A stretch of DNA of 64,000 bases, taken from NCBI GenBank assembly GCA_010405405.1, contig MU004237.1, positions 1,747,345-1,811,344 of the forward strand, written 5' to 3'. Source of the DNA: Microthyrium microscopicum (lineage: Eukaryota; Ascomycota; Dothideomycetes; Microthyriales; Microthyriaceae). The stretch's first letter is position 1, and each line of letters opens with the position of its first letter. Shown piece by piece: positions 22,468 to 33,297 of the stretch. Made by a program: the position numbers and the translations under genes. Below the pieces are notes generated by a model. That model saw only the letters and a program-made list of their open reading frames with translations. It did not search any database and was not told the DNA's origin.

Positions 22468-23403
22468 TCACGTCTTCGTGTCCTCCACCAATTTCTGCAA
22501 TCCCTTAACCAACGATTCTTTCTCGCCATCCCATGCATCACCACACGCGGACCAGCGAATCCTACAATCGCGATCCAGCAGAAACACATAACCCACTTTA
22601 TCATTCATCAGCGCCACATTATCCTTCACCACCTGCGGAATCCCCCTCAGTATAAAATACCTCTCCTGTTCCTCCACACTCCTCACCCGCCGTAGGTTCC
22701 ACTCAAACAGCCTAACCATCAAACTGCTCAGCCGAAACTCCTCATGATTAACCTCCACCACCTGCGCCCCCTCTCCTGCTTCCGCTAACGCTTCCCATAA
22801 CTCCGGATTTTCTTTCTTGCCCACAAAGCTCTTCGTCTGCTGTTCCGCCCAACTCCTACTAAACAACACAACCACGCTAACCTTCCCCTTCAACACAGGC
22901 GCCGTATTCCCGTCTCCCCTAGCCAATGTTCGGCCTCGTAGATTCGGCATGTAGAGGGCCATATCGCGCTTATAGAGCTTGGTATTGGCGAGATAGAATT
23001 TCCCGCGGTTCACGTCCATGTTGCGAAAGTCGCGGATATATGTCTTGTCGAACTTCTTGAGGAGTAGTTTGCGGTTTGCTTCGTTGCGCTGGAAGTAGGA
23101 CTTGCCAGCGCCAGATTCTGTGGCGGCCCAGTCATCTTTCGAGGAAGGCTGTTGGTGAAAACCGATGGGGGCGCCGATGGGCTGGATTTTAAAGTCTTTT
23201 CGTAACCGATCGGGAGCGATTTGGCGGTCTGGGGGTGGAGGCGCAGGAGGAAGTGATGGGTAAGGTTTTGGTTTCGGGACCGGACTGGCTGTTTGGCGGA
23301 GGGAGGATGTGGTGTGTATCGCGCGGTGGGTTTGGTGATGAGGGCAGCGGGAGGGCGTGCTGTCTATGAGGACATGGAGCCGCCGTAGATGGGAGGGCCG
23401 CAT
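22468..23403 (-). CDS. ATP10: Mitochondrial ATPase complex assembly factor Atp10
   Basis: Inner-membrane chaperone for Fo subunit 6 assembly of the mitochondrial ATP synthase. Intronless, 311 residues from ATG 23403 (a longer frame to 23487 exists, but MRPSHLRRLHVLIDSTPSR is a good matrix-targeting start, basic and free of acids apart from one Asp). Family blocks: KDFKIQPIGAPIGFHQQPS, YIRDFRNMDVNRGKFYLANT, RDMALYMPNLRGRTLA, VVVLFSRSWAEQQTKSF, NLRRVRSVEEQERYFI and the thioredoxin-like ending VGYVFLLDRDCRIRWSACGD. Starts 200 bp from the divergent G-patch gene. Confidence 0.93.
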   Translation of the reverse strand: MRPSHLRRLHVLIDSTPSRCPHHQTHRAIHTTSSLRQTASPVPKPKPYPSLPPAPPPPDRQIAPDRLRKDFKIQPIGAPIGFHQQPSSKDDWAATESGAGKSYFQRNEANRKLLLKKFDKTYIRDFRNMDVNRGKFYLANTKLYKRDMALYMPNLRGRTLARGDGNTAPVLKGKVSVVVLFSRSWAEQQTKSFVGKKENPELWEALAEAGEGAQVVEVNHEEFRLSSLMVRLFEWNLRRVRSVEEQERYFILRGIPQVVKDNVALMNDKVGYVFLLDRDCRIRWSACGDAWDGEKESLVKGLQKLVEDTKT

Positions 23404-23603
23404 TGTGTTTGTAGTGAAGCTGGCTCTTGTACCGTGGCTCAATGGCTCACATTGGGATGTAGAAAAAAGTTGAAGGTCACCGGACATAAAGTTGCCTAAA
23501 TTTATATCCGCCTACATCACCAACTCGTTGCCCCAGATCTTAACCTTCGCCATCCACCATACCACCATTCTTCCGCGCCAAAGTTCTCATATCGAAGAGA
23601 ACG

Positions 23604-24257
23604 ATGACCAGCTCAGATGATGAATCGCCAAGCCCACCCATAATACAACGGGACTACCGCAACACCCAACCAAAACACAAGCCCATCGCATTCGTCCCCG
23701 CCGAAACCACTTCTCTGCCCAGCACATTCGTCAATAAATCCGGCTTCGGCGATGCCTACCTCGCGCTTGTCCTCCCACCCTCCGAATCACCTACACCCAC
23801 GCCTACACCCGCACTAGAAACACCAATACCAGAACCACCAACACCAACAGAACTACCGCTCTGCCCAACATGCAATCTCCCCCTCACATCCGACCACGTC
23901 TCCAGTCTCGCGCACCAAGCATCTCTCCCACATACACACACGCCCCTAGCGTTAGATCGGCGGCGAAAAGGGATGGCGTATTTGAAATCATACGGATGGG
24001 ATCCAGATGCGCGGCAGGGACTAGGGACGACGAGCGAAGGAAGACTGTATCCGATAAAGGCGAAGGAGAAGCCAGATAAGGGCGGGATAGGCGCTGAGCC
24101 AAAGCAAATTAGGGAAGAGAAGAAGAAGGTGCAGAAGCTGAACATCAAGCAAATAAAAGAGCGGGAGAAGGAGAGTAAGAAGAAAGCCGATCGGCTGCAG
24201 AGGATGTTTTATGGGAATGGCGATGTGGAGAAGTATTTAGGTGGAGATGCATTCTGA
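23604..24257 (+). CDS. G-patch domain protein (GPANK1-like)
   Basis: Intronless, 217 residues. N-terminus acidic and Ser/Pro-rich with a Pro-Thr repeat (TPTPTPALETPIPEPPTPT). A Cys pair in LPLCPTCNLPL with SLAHQASLPHTH resembles the C2H2-like element before the G-patch in GPANK1-type proteins. The G-patch spans residues about 120-165: RKGMAYLKSYGWDPDARQGL, GTTSEGRLYPIKAKEK, GGIGAEPK. The C-terminus is a Lys/Glu-rich helix (IKEREKESKKKADRLQRMF). G-patches bind and stimulate DEAH helicases in RNA processing, so a nuclear RNA role is likely; the exact partner is unknown. Divergent with ATP10, convergent with the eEF1B gene. Confidence 0.85.
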   Translation: MTSSDDESPSPPIIQRDYRNTQPKHKPIAFVPAETTSLPSTFVNKSGFGDAYLALVLPPSESPTPTPTPALETPIPEPPTPTELPLCPTCNLPLTSDHVSSLAHQASLPHTHTPLALDRRRKGMAYLKSYGWDPDARQGLGTTSEGRLYPIKAKEKPDKGGIGAEPKQIREEKKKVQKLNIKQIKEREKESKKKADRLQRMFYGNGDVEKYLGGDAF

Positions 24258-24455
24258 ATGGGACTGGGGACTGCATACTGGGCGGCGTTTTTGCTTCAAA
24301 GATACCCACTGGAGAGTTAGTTAGATCTATCACATGGAGGATCATTAAAGGATCGATGGCAAACTTTTTCTTATAGCTGCTGTCTATTCATCGCAAGCCA
24401 TGAGCTCGTATCAACATAACTTGTGAATCGCCTCGCTTGACAATACCCAAAACAT

Positions 24456-25444
24456 CTACAATTTTTGCATGGCCTGGATATCAGTGGATTGGACATAGTC
24501 CTCAAACTCCTCGATTTGTGCCTGGAGATCATCGAGAGAGACCTTGTCATCCTCAATGACAATGGTGATCTGGAGCTTCTTGATACCGAAGCCGACGGCA
24601 ACGAGCTTGGACAGACCCCAGACGAGACCATCCTTTTCGATACTACGAACGCTGGCCTCGAGCGCTTTCATGTCCGTCTCGTCATCTATAGAGCTGTTAG
24701 CATCTCTGATGTGCACATCTATTGACAAGCAACTTACCCCATGGTTTCACATCCATAGTAACGACAGACTTTGCAGCAGGCTTAACTTTGCCTGCCTTCT
24801 TCTTGTTGTACTCAGCGAGACGCTCCTCGCGAAGCTTCACGGCCGCCTCATCTTCCTCCTCCTCATCATCGCTGCCGAACAAGTCAATGTCATCATCGTC
24901 GTCCGCAGCGTTGGGTGCCTTGGCGTTGATTGGCAGTATGGAGGCGTCTGGGCCGTAGGAAGTGTATTCCTTGCTTGGGTCACCGGGGAGAGCGGCGAAC
25001 TCTGACTCAAAGGACTTGATGTGTCGGTACCAGCGGAAGGCATGAGGGTACTTCGCGACATTGGGAGGAGCTGAGATGGCTTGGAAGCACTTTACATCAG
25101 CCTGGGATGGAGTGTGGCTATTGACAGTGTTAGTCGATAGAGGTTTGGTGGATGGGTTAAAGGACAAAGTAGTTGAGGTGGAATCAGTAGTGCGACAAAA
25201 TCGCTTGTTGGCTAATCAAGGAGCGGGGTCTTACGCCGCATCATAAACACGGACCAATGTTTTGCATCATGAAATGGAGTTTGAAGGGGATAGGAAGAGG
25301 ATGTACATACCCAACGATGTAGCTGTGGGAAGTGGTCCATCTGTCGAGGACTGGAAAAAAAAGTTAGCTAGGTAAAGAGGTTGGGCAACTAGACAATAGC
25401 ATACGAGTGAGGCCAGCATCTGCGGCAAAGTCAGTGAAGCCCAT
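24456..25444 (-). CDS. EFB1: Translation elongation factor eEF1B beta (nucleotide exchange factor)
   Basis: Guanine exchange factor that recharges eEF1A with GTP. Four exons: 25444-25405, 25350-25311, 25117-24738, 24685-24456 (229 residues, normal for the family). N-terminal [20 protein letters not shown] with [13 protein letters not shown] is the GST-C-like domain that binds eEF1B gamma. The acidic hinge [20 protein letters not shown] is the EF1-beta acidic region/CK2 site. The GEF domain has [50 protein letters not shown] and the C-terminal IQAMQKL that inserts into eEF1A. The first two coding exons are only 40 nt each. Confidence 0.97.
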
Positions 25445-25815
25445 ATTTAAAATTGGTGTATGTGTGAGGATGTTAGGCGATGGTGTAGGAAGAATCGCAG
25501 TGGATTTTGTGAGGTTGAAGGAGAGGTGAGAGAATCAATTGCGAAGTGGGGAGTCAGTTGGCAAAGTAACCACTCTGCAAAAAATAGAAGGAGCCTTGGC
25601 AATATTTTTGGAGTTTTGGAAGGTGCGACCTCGATAAAGTGCAGGCACGATCGACCTCAGGCGCTTGGACCATCATGAGATCTTGGCGCCCACACACCTG
25701 CGATATTCCACTCGGGCAACAACTTTTCTTCCTCCACCATTTGGTCTTGCGACACCAACATCCTCCCCTCTACACTCCCTGTCATCACCCTCTATCTCCA
25801 ATCTCCCTCTTCACA
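25445..25815. promoter_or_regulatory. Shared divergent promoter of eEF1B beta and ribosomal protein L35
   Basis: 371 bp lies between two divergent ATGs of translation genes. The L35 side (25720-25815) is pyrimidine rich (CTTCCTCCACC, CTCTATCTCCAATCTCCCTC), as expected for ribosomal protein leaders. No separate gene. Joint control is inferred from position only. Confidence 0.6.
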
Positions 25816-26369
25816 ATGGTAGGACTCTCTCCAGCATCGTCTCCCTGCTGGAAAGGCTAACCTCCCCTCTCAGTCCGCCGGAAAAGTCAAGACCTCCTCC
25901 CTCTGGGGCAAGTCCAAGGACGACCTCATGAAGCAACTCAAGGACATGCGCCAAGAACTCGTCCAATTGCGCACACAAAAGGTTGCTGGTGGAGCTTCAG
26001 CAAAGCTGAACCGGATGTATGCTCACCCGCCGTCAACGAGCCATGCTGAACAACCATCGCTGACCTCATAACCAGCACCGACGTACGGAAAGCCATTGCC
26101 CGCATCCTCACAATCATCAATGCCAACCAGCGAGCTCAACTTCGTCTATTCTACCAAGACAAGAAGCACAAGCCCCTCGATCTCCGACCACGCGTCACCC
26201 GTGCCATGCGTCGCCGATTAACACCAGCCGAAGCCGCACTCAAGACAACCAAAGCCAAGAAGCGTGAATCCCACTTCCCCGCCCGAAATTTCGCGATCAA
26301 GGTACGCCTAAATACTGCTATAACATATACTTGCATTTCAATACTGACGGGTTCTAGGCGGAAGTGTAA
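25816..26369 (+). CDS. RPL35: 60S ribosomal protein L35 (uL29)
   Basis: Large-subunit protein at the polypeptide exit tunnel. Four exons: 25816-25818 (only the ATG), 25874-26016, 26076-26301, 26358-26369 (last three codons AEV and stop); 127 residues. Sequence SAGKVKTSSLWGKSKDDLMK, LKDMRQELVQLRTQKVAGG, AKLNRI, TDVRKAIARILTIINANQRA, FYQDKKHKPLDLRPRVTRAM and RRLTPAE are all standard L35. Single-codon first exons followed by an intron directly after ATG are known in ribosomal protein genes. Divergent from the eEF1B gene. Confidence 0.97.
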
Positions 26370-28202
26370 TTGGTGAATGAATAGGCGTCTGGGTTCTCTT
26401 TTCTTCAATGGGTTCGGTCTTGCATGGCAGGCGAAAAGCCTGCTCGTCTTCCTTTGGCGGGTGTAACAAAGACAAAAGTCATGAATTGCGACAGATACCA
26501 TAGTTCTGTGCTCAATCAAATCATTTGATCTAAATCCTGTTCTTCCCACTGCCTTCAACTGCCTGCAATGCCCGCACCACAGCCAAATCATCAATCGAGC
26601 CACAAATCGTCGTAGAGCAATGGCTGGAGTATTATTCTCGAACTGCAACTTCGAGGAATCACTCACTTGCCCAAGCTTTCATTTGGTACACTACTTACAA
26701 CCTTTCTGACGCTACTTCTGAGCCGGGTTCTTTTAGCGTCAGCCCGTCCGTCAGTTTCAAAGCTCCATGTTTTGATCCCGCAACAAGCATGCAATCCCGA
26801 GAGAAGGTATCTCAAATACCATTATGCTAAACAACAAGCCTGTTTGATTTCCTATGAAACTTGGACTTTGATCAGTAGAGTTCGTACTTTGAGATCACTC
26901 GTTTCCGTGGATTCGATATCAGATGCCCAAAAAAGTCAAAATACGCGATGACCACATGCGACCTTTAACTTCACCTCCTCTCAGGAGGAGCAGATATCTT
27001 ATTTTCACACCAGCAAGTGGGCAATATTTTGTTAAATTTCCTTTACCAATGTTGCTTACAACGAGGTATTGGATCCCGACTCGACAATCGTACCGGTTTG
27101 CTGCCGGGCAAATGTCGATATTGTCACTGGCACTGATTGAAACTCCTTAACCTTCACTGGCAAATAAGATAACCTGAAAACCCTTTCAACTACTCGCAAA
27201 AGCTCAATAGACTCCCCTCTTTCTCTGATTATAAGCATAGGTCGGCATGTCGAATTTTATCGGCTGATCGTTTCTGTTCCATACTTCTCATCATCATACC
27301 CGAGTCCGATACATTCTCTACGCCATCACAAATTGACCACCACCATAGACAAAAATAAGACCATCTCCTGGGCCAAGATTGACACGAACTGCATGCTGAT
27401 TTCGAAATCACCAGTTAGAATTTTGTGCGTCTTAGTGGTGATGCCGAGGATTATGATCGTGAGCTTCTTGCAAGCGTCAGCAGAAGCAGCATTTATATTG
27501 ACTTATCTTTCAGAATTTAAAAGATAAACAATCCACCACAACTTCCGCCGGCGCTGCAATTTCTCCTACTGCAGAAGTCGGGAATATGCTGGCCTAAATA
27601 ATTTATATACTGGAATACCGATTTGAACGAAACAACTCACGCCCTAACGGCGATTGGATCTGAACCACTTTATTTGCAAAGACCTGCCACATCAGTTAGT
27701 CGCACATCAACAGAGACCTTCCATACGAAGACTACAATTCAGATCGACTTGGGTCATACGTAAGTCGTACGCAAGTCGGAGCATATCATCATACGCGTCG
27801 ATGCCTACAAGCCTGCTCATAAGCAAAACCACAGATCCCAGGCCAACTGTTAATTCTCTCAGCAGGCTCGTCTCTTCTGGAAATTTGGCACGCGGCATGA
27901 TATTCCATAGCCAGGGTTTTATTACGCCAATCATTGGTGGACTAGCCAGTCACTTGCCCTCTTTGGCGTGGTAGCCGCTCTAGACCTGGGGAAACTAATA
28001 TATTTTCCACTCTGCATGAAAATGATTTCATCCAACGAAAAAGAAGGAAGATGACAATAAATTGCCATCCCGGTGAGATATTCTCCGGTCCGCAGGGCCG
28101 TAAATTGTCATGATTGGCAGATATAGGTAGGAGTCGCCATGTTTGAGAGCGCGATTTTGGAGACTGCGCTGAACTTGGACCTTTCTTACCAACGACAACA
28201 TT
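26370..28202. other. 1.8-kb intergenic region upstream of the AA9 gene
   Basis: No gene supported. A plus ORF at 26667-26951 looks like a signal peptide protein but begins with TTG, not ATG. Minus ORFs overlap the L35 gene. The length fits an upstream control region for a carbon-regulated enzyme gene, but no binding site is claimed. Confidence 0.4.
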
Positions 28203-29060
28203 ATGAAGTACATTCTTACTCTTTCGGCGCTTGCGTCTGCTGTTCTTGCTCATGGTGGTGTGACTGGCTATAAGTTTGGAAGCACTTATGTCAAAGGGTA
28301 CGTCCTCAATATCATTCCGTGCTCTGACAGAATCCCCGCCCAGGCGACGTCGTCACTGGCAACTCATGAAATAACAACAACAGTTTCACACCCTACAACG
28401 ACGCGTCGAAACAAAAGACAATCCAGCGCCAATGGTCAACCTTCAACCCAATCGAGCAACCCAACTCCCCCTCAATGGCCTGCAACACCCCCGGCACCCT
28501 CGCCGCCGAATCTCAATCCGTCGCGGCAGGCTCGCAAGTGCAAGCGCAATGGAACAACGGCTACTCCCACGATATCGGTCCCATCGTCGTCTGGATGACA
28601 GAGTGCCCATCCCACGCATGCACGCCAAGTGCAGCGAAATGGTTCAAGATCGATGAATCCGGCCTCCTGAGCGGTACTCTGCCGAAAGGAAACTGGGCGA
28701 GCGGGAAGATGATCAAGGCGAATTATACGTGGACGTTCGATATTCCGAAAGCGTTGAAGGCGGGTGATTATTTGTTGAGGACGGAGAGTATTGCTATGCA
28801 TAGTACGGCGCCGCAGTTCTATATGGTAAGTTGAAAATGCGATGACGTTTGTTTAGAGGGAGAAGGGGCTAATTTGGTGTGATTAGGAATGTGCGCAGCT
28901 TAAGGTCACTGGAAGCGGAATGGCTACACCGCCTGCGAACTATCGGGCTAGTATTCCTGGTGTTTATGCACTTTCTGATCCTGCTTGGTCGCAGCCGGTT
29001 TGGGCGAGACAGCAGGAGACTAGCTTTAAGGTTCCTGGACCTAGTGTTTGGAAGGCTTAG
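28203..29060 (+). CDS. AA9 family lytic polysaccharide monooxygenase
   Basis: Secreted copper enzyme that oxidatively cleaves cellulose or related glucans. Exons 28203-28297, 28384-28825 and 28887-29060, 236 residues. The signal peptide is residues 1-16 (MKYILTLSALASAVLA), leaving His17 as mature residue 1, half of the histidine brace. The second brace His is in NGYSHDIGPIVVW and the axial Tyr in APQFYMECAQLKVTGSG. Cysteines in SMACNTPG and MTECPSHAC fit the AA9 disulfides. No carbohydrate-binding module. In the LLRTESIAMHS stretch the position that is usually His (RHEIIALH or RVEHIALH in others) is Thr/Ser, so the second-sphere His seems missing. Flanked by long gene-free DNA on both sides. 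Confidence 0.88.
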
Positions 29061-29308
29061 AAAATATTCTTACCAAGAAGTTTTCATGACTATATAGAAG
29101 ATATTTTGGATAGTGAATAACAATATTCATTGATCAACCGAATAGTTATTACGTCTTGTGGGCAACTGCGACAAGGATATCCAATTCGCCAGATTAGATG
29201 AATCCAAACCTAAGGTATGAACAGGTAACTCAAAAAATTCTGTGTAGGCGTGCAATTTAATAATATTGTAGTCTTAGAGAACCAAATAGACTTCTAGACC
29301 TGATGCCA
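29061..29308. other. AA9 3' flank
   Basis: Downstream of the AA9 stop; no gene or site recognised. Confidence 0.4.
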
Positions 29309-29392
29309 CTCAGACTTATGGCACTATTCGACCTTATGGCACTATTCAGCCTTATGGTACCACTGCGTTTTCAGCCTCATGATACTGACCAA
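29309..29392. repeat. Four imperfect copies of a CTTATGGCACTATTC-type repeat
   Basis: ACTTATGGCACTATTC, ACCTTATGGCACTATTC, AGCCTTATGGTACCACT and CAGCCTCATGATACT follow each other with about 18-nt spacing. The core CAGCCTTATGG also occurs in pairs upstream of three 2EXR-family genes in this window (39.45, 57.5, 59.7 kb). Here no such gene follows. Confidence 0.6.
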
Positions 29393-29908
29393 TCAGCGTA
29401 GTCCTCTCAACTTCTCCTGTTACGCTCATTCAATCTGCTCAAGTCCTTCACGTCTGGACGAAAGAAGGTATTCAAATCTAAATCATTCGATGCAGAGAGC
29501 TTTGGTCCACCCATAAGAAGAGAGTCTAGGCAAAAGACTCAAACTCGTATCCTCACTTGATTTTAGCATTGCATGCAATGAAACATAATTTCCCTTAGTA
29601 TACGCTTCGCTAGAGCAATAGATTGATAAGAATGGAAGTGCTATCTATATGTATTCCTATAAGATTAGTTCCTAGAGTTTATGTCTATATTTAACTGAGC
29701 CGAAGTTAGCCGGGCGTTATCTTGCTTACAAACCAAGGATACGGCGTTAATGAAAAGAGGAAATGAGTGAGGTCAGTTGGTCGGCGATGTTAGCGACGTC
29801 AATAACTGAATAGAGGTACAATTACAACGCTCTGTAAATTCAATATCTCACAGTTCAAAATCTCGCGTCTCGGGACAGTAGCTTACGTAGCTCAAGTACG
29901 TCGATACC
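29393..29908. other. Intergenic
   Basis: No gene seen between the repeat block and the MDR relic. Confidence 0.4.
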
Positions 29909-30112
29909 ATGGAAAATAAAGCACTCTGGCTTATTGGCCGTGGGAAAGAGCCGCACGTCGACCACGCACCGACTCCAAAACCTGGAAAAGGCGAGCTACT
30001 TCTTAGAGTATGCTATGATTATAACTTGAAGTCTTTGGGCTTTTACAGCGCTCTGTTACTAACACCATCAGATCATCGATTCCGACCCGAGTTCGCCCTA
30101 GTTTTTGAATAG
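29909..30112 (+). pseudogene. Relic of an MDR (zinc-type alcohol dehydrogenase-like) gene, N-terminus only
   Basis: MENKALWLIGRGKEPHVDHA then PTPKPGKGELLLRV is the typical first strand pair of ToxD-like medium-chain reductases. After LLLRV a possible donor follows (GTATGC), but no continuation of the GroES-like domain (NPVDWK region) is found in any frame downstream. Likely a 5' remnant. It sits beside a full MDR gene in opposite orientation. Confidence 0.5.
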
Positions 30113-30396
30113 ACATGCCGACAACAGTGCACATCTGATTTAGGGAGTAGCTACAGTGGAGATTGTTCTTTGCGGTCATGATATGCTGTAGCAGTATTAC
30201 CTTACGATCCGGAAGTATGATGCTTCAATGTCGAAGTACAATGCATATTTCGTTGCAGATGTGTCCCGCAGCGCAGGAATGGACGATATGCATGAATTTT
30301 CATGTAGTTCTGCCTTTGGGTTTGAATGGCAAATGCTGCCTAAAGTTTCTCTATTTGGCTACATATATCTACTAAATCTATTTCTATTCGGCATCA

Positions 30397-31571
30397 TCAG
30401 GACATCTTGATTACCACTTTCCCGATATGGTTTCCGGACCAGACATATTCCATAGCAGCAGCTGCATCCTCCATACCAAATACTTTATCTATGACATCGT
30501 GGAAGCGCAATTCAGTGGCCGCAATGAGCCTATTCATCGCAATAAAATCCTGTTTCGAACCTAGGTTAATGCCTCTGCGCATACGTCAGCCATATTCTTT
30601 GCAAAGGTCTTAGTATGGAGCCACGAACCTAAGTGTGATAGCTCTTTCTATCAGTAACGGCACAAATCCTTCCAGTAGTGAGGGGTTCTGCTGCCCCAAA
30701 TACCCAACTTGACTTATGATGCCATGTACTGCTGCCGCTTGGAGCGATTGCATGATGCTGGACATGCCGCCATTTTCGAAAACGATGTCTACACCTTTTC
30801 CGCCATTTCTCCTCACGACTTCTTCGTGCCAATTTGGTATCATCTGGTAATTGATCGTTGATATTGGTGGACCGGCTGACATCCTTTCTGCTCGCTGCAG
30901 CTTCTTACTCGTTGATGAAGTAACGATGACTCTACAACCTGCTGCACTAGCAAGCTTCATCGCCATGAGGCTGACTCCACCAGTTCCTATATTTTATATA
31001 AGTGCCTTGTCAATCATGGACACGTACGAAATCACCACTTACCTTGCACCAAAACGCTCACCTTAGACTTCACGCTACCCTCTACTGCAACCGCACTCCA
31101 AGCTGTCACACCTGCACATGGCAAACACGCCGCCTCATCATAGCTCAAACACTCCGGAACCTTAACCAACTTCTGCTCATCGAAGACAAGATGCGTAGCA
31201 AGCACACCATCGATCTCACCACCTAACCATGCGCGCTCCTGCTCCAGGCCAGTGAGGTTCTTCTGGTCGAAGATGGGCATAACTCGATCACCAACCACGA
31301 AGTCCACCACGTCGCTACCAACAGCGAGGACACAACCAGCTGCATCGGAGCAGGGAATACCATTAGGGAGAGTGGGCCAAGGGTTTGTACCGTTGAGAAT
31401 GTTGGCATCGCGGTAGTTAAGAGATACAGCTTGGACACGGATCAGAACTGATTGGGTACCTGATAAAGGGGGAATAGACGTGGTATATTTTGTGAGACGC
31501 GTGGTGAATCTAGAGCCTTGTATATTTCGTCTGTAGTAGGTACACTGCTCCTCAGTTGGTATTGCTGCCAT
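30397..31571 (-). CDS. Medium-chain dehydrogenase/reductase (alcohol dehydrogenase/quinone oxidoreductase type)
   Basis: NAD(P)-dependent oxidoreductase, cytosolic. Exons 31571-31043, 30986-30629, 30574-30397 give 354 residues. GroES-like domain: SLNYRDANILNG, NGIPCSDAAGCVLAVG, VGDRVMPIF. Rossmann part: SVLVQGTGGVSLMAMKLAS (nucleotide loop T-G-G-V-S), AGCRVIVTSSTSKKLQRA, GVDIVFENGG, and the C-terminal TLRGINLGSKQDFIAMNRL with GNHIGKVVIKMS. The Cys/His ligands of catalytic zinc are not evident (CSDAAG replaces the GHE pattern), so it belongs to the zinc-independent branch. The acceptor before exon 3 restores the LRGI motif, supporting the model. Substrate unknown. Confidence 0.88.
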
Positions 31572-32219
31572 CGCTATTGTGTTTGTAACTGCGGAAATTG
31601 GGGTATCACAAAAGAAGCTCTAGCTCGAGTATATACGAATGTAAAGATGACGGAATGGGAAGCACTCTGTATCTCAATTCGGTAAACCCATCCGGCGTGC
31701 CTGGCTACATGACATTTGGCGTACGGCTACCCTTCCTGACCTAGTTTCGTGACGCAGGAGCGGCAGGACAACAACCACTTCTTAATTCACCAGCAACGTT
31801 AGTCCCAGCGCGAAACCAAGCTCTCGAATCATTGGTCGGTGACACAACTACTTTGGTCTTGCTAAGCATCAGAAAGAGACGTTTACCAAAATTGTGTCAG
31901 AACTATCGCTTGTCAAGTTCATGCGCCACATTGTCAAGCTGCCGATGCGATGCGATGATTATGTATTAGCAAAGTGGGTCTAAACCAAGTTACCTATATA
32001 ATTGGAATGTGAACTTAGCACAAAACCCCAATTTGATACAGGCTTGGATATACTAACAGTGTACCCAGCCAATAAGGATTTCAATGGTAGTGAAATGAAA
32101 CAGCCTTTGTCCGTTTGTGAGTTTTTGTAATACATTGACGCTAAGCTATGATCTTGGTATGTTTTGCAATTTGTTAGCTTCAATTATAGATACCTACTCT
32201 GCGTTGCTAAGGTAGTGCT
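31572..32219. other. Intergenic
   Basis: No gene recognised. Holds the promoter of the MDR gene and the 3' flank of the DUF6594 gene. Confidence 0.4.
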
Positions 32220-33297
32220 TCATGAATGTGCATTCAGACTAGAGACTCCATTGGTAAGGTAAACCACGTTTAAAGCCCCGAAGCTATTGCATGTGGCGGT
32301 TAGCGATTATAAACCAGTGTTGGGGGTATCGAAGCCACTCACGCTGATACTGCCATAAAAATCTCGATTTTCTGAGCATTTGTCATAAAAGATAAAGCCA
32401 ATGAAAAGCATACGGAGAGTATGAAGATGAAGATGAGTCTCCAGCCATTGTTTTGCACAAGATAGAGTATTGTGATGGAACATAACGGCAGAACTGAGGC
32501 AGTCAAAGTCGTCGCTGCGTGAATGATCATTCGAAGAGTTACGTCGTGGTATTCGAAAATATCTGAACCCACATGCCCAGATACTGTGCTCTACATAGAA
32601 CTCATTAGCGCAGCCCCTAAGAATAGTTACAGACTCACTTTGAGCTTTTGACCTATATTACGGTGGAATGCTGGGATGATACTGTTTCTGAACCAACGCG
32701 TAAAGGGGTCTGTTGTCTCGGCAGTGACTAAAGACATGAGGTCGTGTTCATTTTGAGGATCCCAAGCCTTTCTGTCGAGACCAAGAAGTGGAAAGTTGCC
32801 CATCATAGGTCTTTCGAGCCAACGTTGAAAAAAGTCAAGATTATGCTTTGTAGGGGCCTGCAGTCGCAACATAGCGGCATGTTTGAGAACAGCGTCATCT
32901 GGGAGACTTTTGTAAGACATTCCTCGTAGCAAGTCTTCACGTACTCACTGTACTTTTCCAGTTTCTTTCTCAATTCCAGGATTAATTCCCATTGCTCGTT
33001 ATCACCTCCACCTTCGCTTTGAGATAATGACCACCAATCCTGATGATGATACTGTCGCCCGCCGTGCTTCTCATCTTCCAGTGCTATTGACCGGAGCTCT
33101 GCCTCGAGATGTGTGATCTCTGCCTGCAGGTAAAGCAAATTCTGTAAGTTGAGGTCTCTAAATCGCCTGAATATTGCGAGTTCATTGTGGGCACTCATCA
33201 ACTGCGCCACTTTAGCATATCCCTCCGCGGGCTTGTTGCCTTGTGTCGACTGCAAATCCGGCGAAGCCATCTTCGTGTCAGAAGAAGTCCAACTCAT
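32220..33297 (-). CDS. DUF6594 fungal membrane protein
   Basis: Function unknown. Exons 33297-32949, 32898-32639, 32590-32343, 32283-32220, total 306 residues. The first exon carries the family opening GYAKVAQLMSAHNELAIFRR, LNLQNLLYLQAEITHLEAEL. Intron 1 placed after KLEKY (donor GTGAGT, acceptor CCCAG) gives NDAVLKHAAMLRLQAP, which fits the family better than the uninterrupted frames. WFRNSIIPAFHR and YHDVTLRMIIH precede three predicted membrane helices: LTASVLPLCSITILYLV, LIFIFILSVCFSLALSFM and IEIFMAVSAFGALNVVYL. The C-terminus is short (SSLNAHS). DUF6594 proteins are common in Pezizomycotina and often near heterokaryon or stress loci, but no role is claimed. Confidence 0.8.

Noticed and set aside
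26151-26666. 171-codon minus ORF
   Set aside because: Antisense to the L35 gene and its 3' flank; no features.
26667-26951. Plus ORF with a signal peptide-like start
   Set aside because: The frame begins with TTG and has no ATG at the hydrophobic start; no homology motif.
32900-32960. Frameshift in the DUF6594 gene
   Set aside because: A 50-nt intron with donor GTGAGT and acceptor CCCAG restores the family sequence, so no damage is needed.
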